From contig JAYVIX010000220.1 in NCBI GenBank assembly GCA_043769845.1, forward strand, positions 1-6,452: a stretch of 6,452 bases of DNA, given 5' to 3'. Source of the DNA: UBA9547 sp043769845 (lineage in GTDB: Bacteria; Bacteroidota; Bacteroidia; Cytophagales; UBA9547). Of the stretch, positions 5,721-6,452 are shown piece by piece (position 1 is the stretch's first letter; every line of letters begins with the position of its first letter). Position numbers and translations under genes: made by a program. Under the pieces are notes generated by a model. That model made no database searches. It had not been told where the DNA came from and was given only the letters and a program-made list of their open reading frames with translations.

Positions 5721-6452
5721 ATGAAAAATAGGAAACTTACTCTAGTAGGTGCAGGTCCTGGCGATCCTGATCTTATTACATTAAAAGGTGTAAAAGCCTT
5801 GCAAAATGCAGATGCCATTTTGTACGATTCGCTAGCAAGTGAAGAATTATTGAACTACGCCAAGGAAGGTTGTACGCTATTATATGTAGGCAAAAGACAT
5901 GGTTGCAAAAGTGCCAAACAGGAAGCGATTCATGAACTGATTGTACATTGTGCCAATAAATATGGACATGTAGTGCGATTGAAAGGCGGTGATCCGTTTG
6001 TGTTTGGTCGTGGATATGAAGAATTGGAATATGCAGTAAAACATCATATACCTGTTGAAGTCGTACCTGGTATTTCGAGCAGCATTTCAGTGCCTGCTTC
6101 GGCCGGAATACCCGTCACACATCGAGGAATGAGCGAAGGTTTCTGGGTGACAACGGGCACTTTGAAAACAGGCGAAATCTCAAATGATATTTATCTGGCG
6201 GCCAAATCAAACGCTACAGTGGTAATTTTGATGGGTTTACACAAACTGGAACAAATCGCTCAAATTTTTGCAGATGCAGGAAAATCAGAAACGCCAGCAG
6301 CCGTAATTCAAAGTGGACAACGTCCTGAGAAAAAAGTAGTATCGGGTTCGGTCAAAGAAATTGCAAGTTTGGCCAGAAATGCAGGTTTGGCTTCTCCTTC
6401 AATTATTGTTTTTGGCGAAGTGGCACGTTTGGCTGTCAGTACTGAACACTCA
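5721..6452 (+). CDS. cobA: Uroporphyrinogen-III C-methyltransferase (SUMT), 3' end beyond window
   Basis: The frame from ATG 5721 stays open to the window edge (244 codons, no stop), so the gene is partial at its 3' end. Family members of roughly 255-280 residues suggest only a short tail is missing. It methylates uroporphyrinogen III twice with S-adenosylmethionine to give precorrin-2, the branch point to siroheme and cobalamin, in the cytoplasm. Hallmarks: the N-terminal LVGAGPGDPDLIT (8-20), the central RLKGGDPFVFGRG (86-98), VPGISSSISVPASAGIP (115-131) followed by THRG, and MG at 171-172. There is no fused siroheme synthase (CysG N-terminal) domain, so precorrin-2 dehydrogenase and ferrochelatase must be encoded elsewhere. 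An in-frame stop (TGA at 5694-5696) and no other upstream ATG fix the start; A-rich TTTCAAAA precedes it. Divergence from nirB fits cofactor supply for that siroheme enzyme. SUMT is also called sumT or cysG(A); the family call is secure. Confidence 0.95.
   Translation, partial: MKNRKLTLVGAGPGDPDLITLKGVKALQNADAILYDSLASEELLNYAKEGCTLLYVGKRHGCKSAKQEAIHELIVHCANKYGHVVRLKGGDPFVFGRGYEELEYAVKHHIPVEVVPGISSSISVPASAGIPVTHRGMSEGFWVTTGTLKTGEISNDIYLAAKSNATVVILMGLHKLEQIAQIFADAGKSETPAAVIQSGQRPEKKVVSGSVKEIASLARNAGLASPSIIVFGEVARLAVSTEHS

Overview
The window looks like a Bacteroidota chromosome, probably a member of the Cytophagales; the exact lineage is an inference. The reasons are the moderate-to-low GC content, AT-rich start regions without clear Shine-Dalgarno sequences, a TAnnTTTG-type promoter, and the style of the regulatory proteins. 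Its theme is nitrite reduction to ammonium (probably assimilatory) and supply of the siroheme that the reductase needs.

Layout. A minus-strand cluster runs from right to left: nirB (2824-5373, NADH-dependent nitrite reductase large subunit), nirD (2388-2729, small subunit with a complete Rieske motif), a two-transmembrane histidine kinase with a NarX/PilJ-like periplasmic P-box (820-2319), and a NarL/FixJ-type response regulator (145-813). Spacings are 94, 68 and 6 bases, so it reads as one operon in which the enzyme is transcribed together with a likely nitrate/nitrite-sensing two-component system. Divergently, on the plus strand, lies cobA (5721 to the window end, truncated by the edge). 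It encodes uroporphyrinogen-III C-methyltransferase, the first committed step toward siroheme, the NirB cofactor.

The 347-base nirB-cobA intergenic region is rich in structure. It holds an 18-bp palindrome (TTGAGTA-N4-TACTCAA), a Bacteroidota-type promoter for cobA, and a perfect 15-bp inverted repeat just before the cobA start that contains the same heptamer in opposite orientation. The heptamer TACTCAA is one base off the enterobacterial NarL heptamer TACYYMT. The nirB-nirD gap carries a 17-base element in three near-identical copies (two direct, one inverted) that can form two mutually exclusive hairpins. The left end holds a 15-bp stem-loop downstream of the regulator gene.

The enzymes themselves are well-known families with all key residues intact. 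The points worth a second look are the regulatory architecture (sensor in the nirBD operon, shared operator-like sites, intercistronic repeats), the Rieske ligands in NirD, and the non-ATG starts of both regulators. I saw no mobile element, CRISPR array, tRNA or rRNA.
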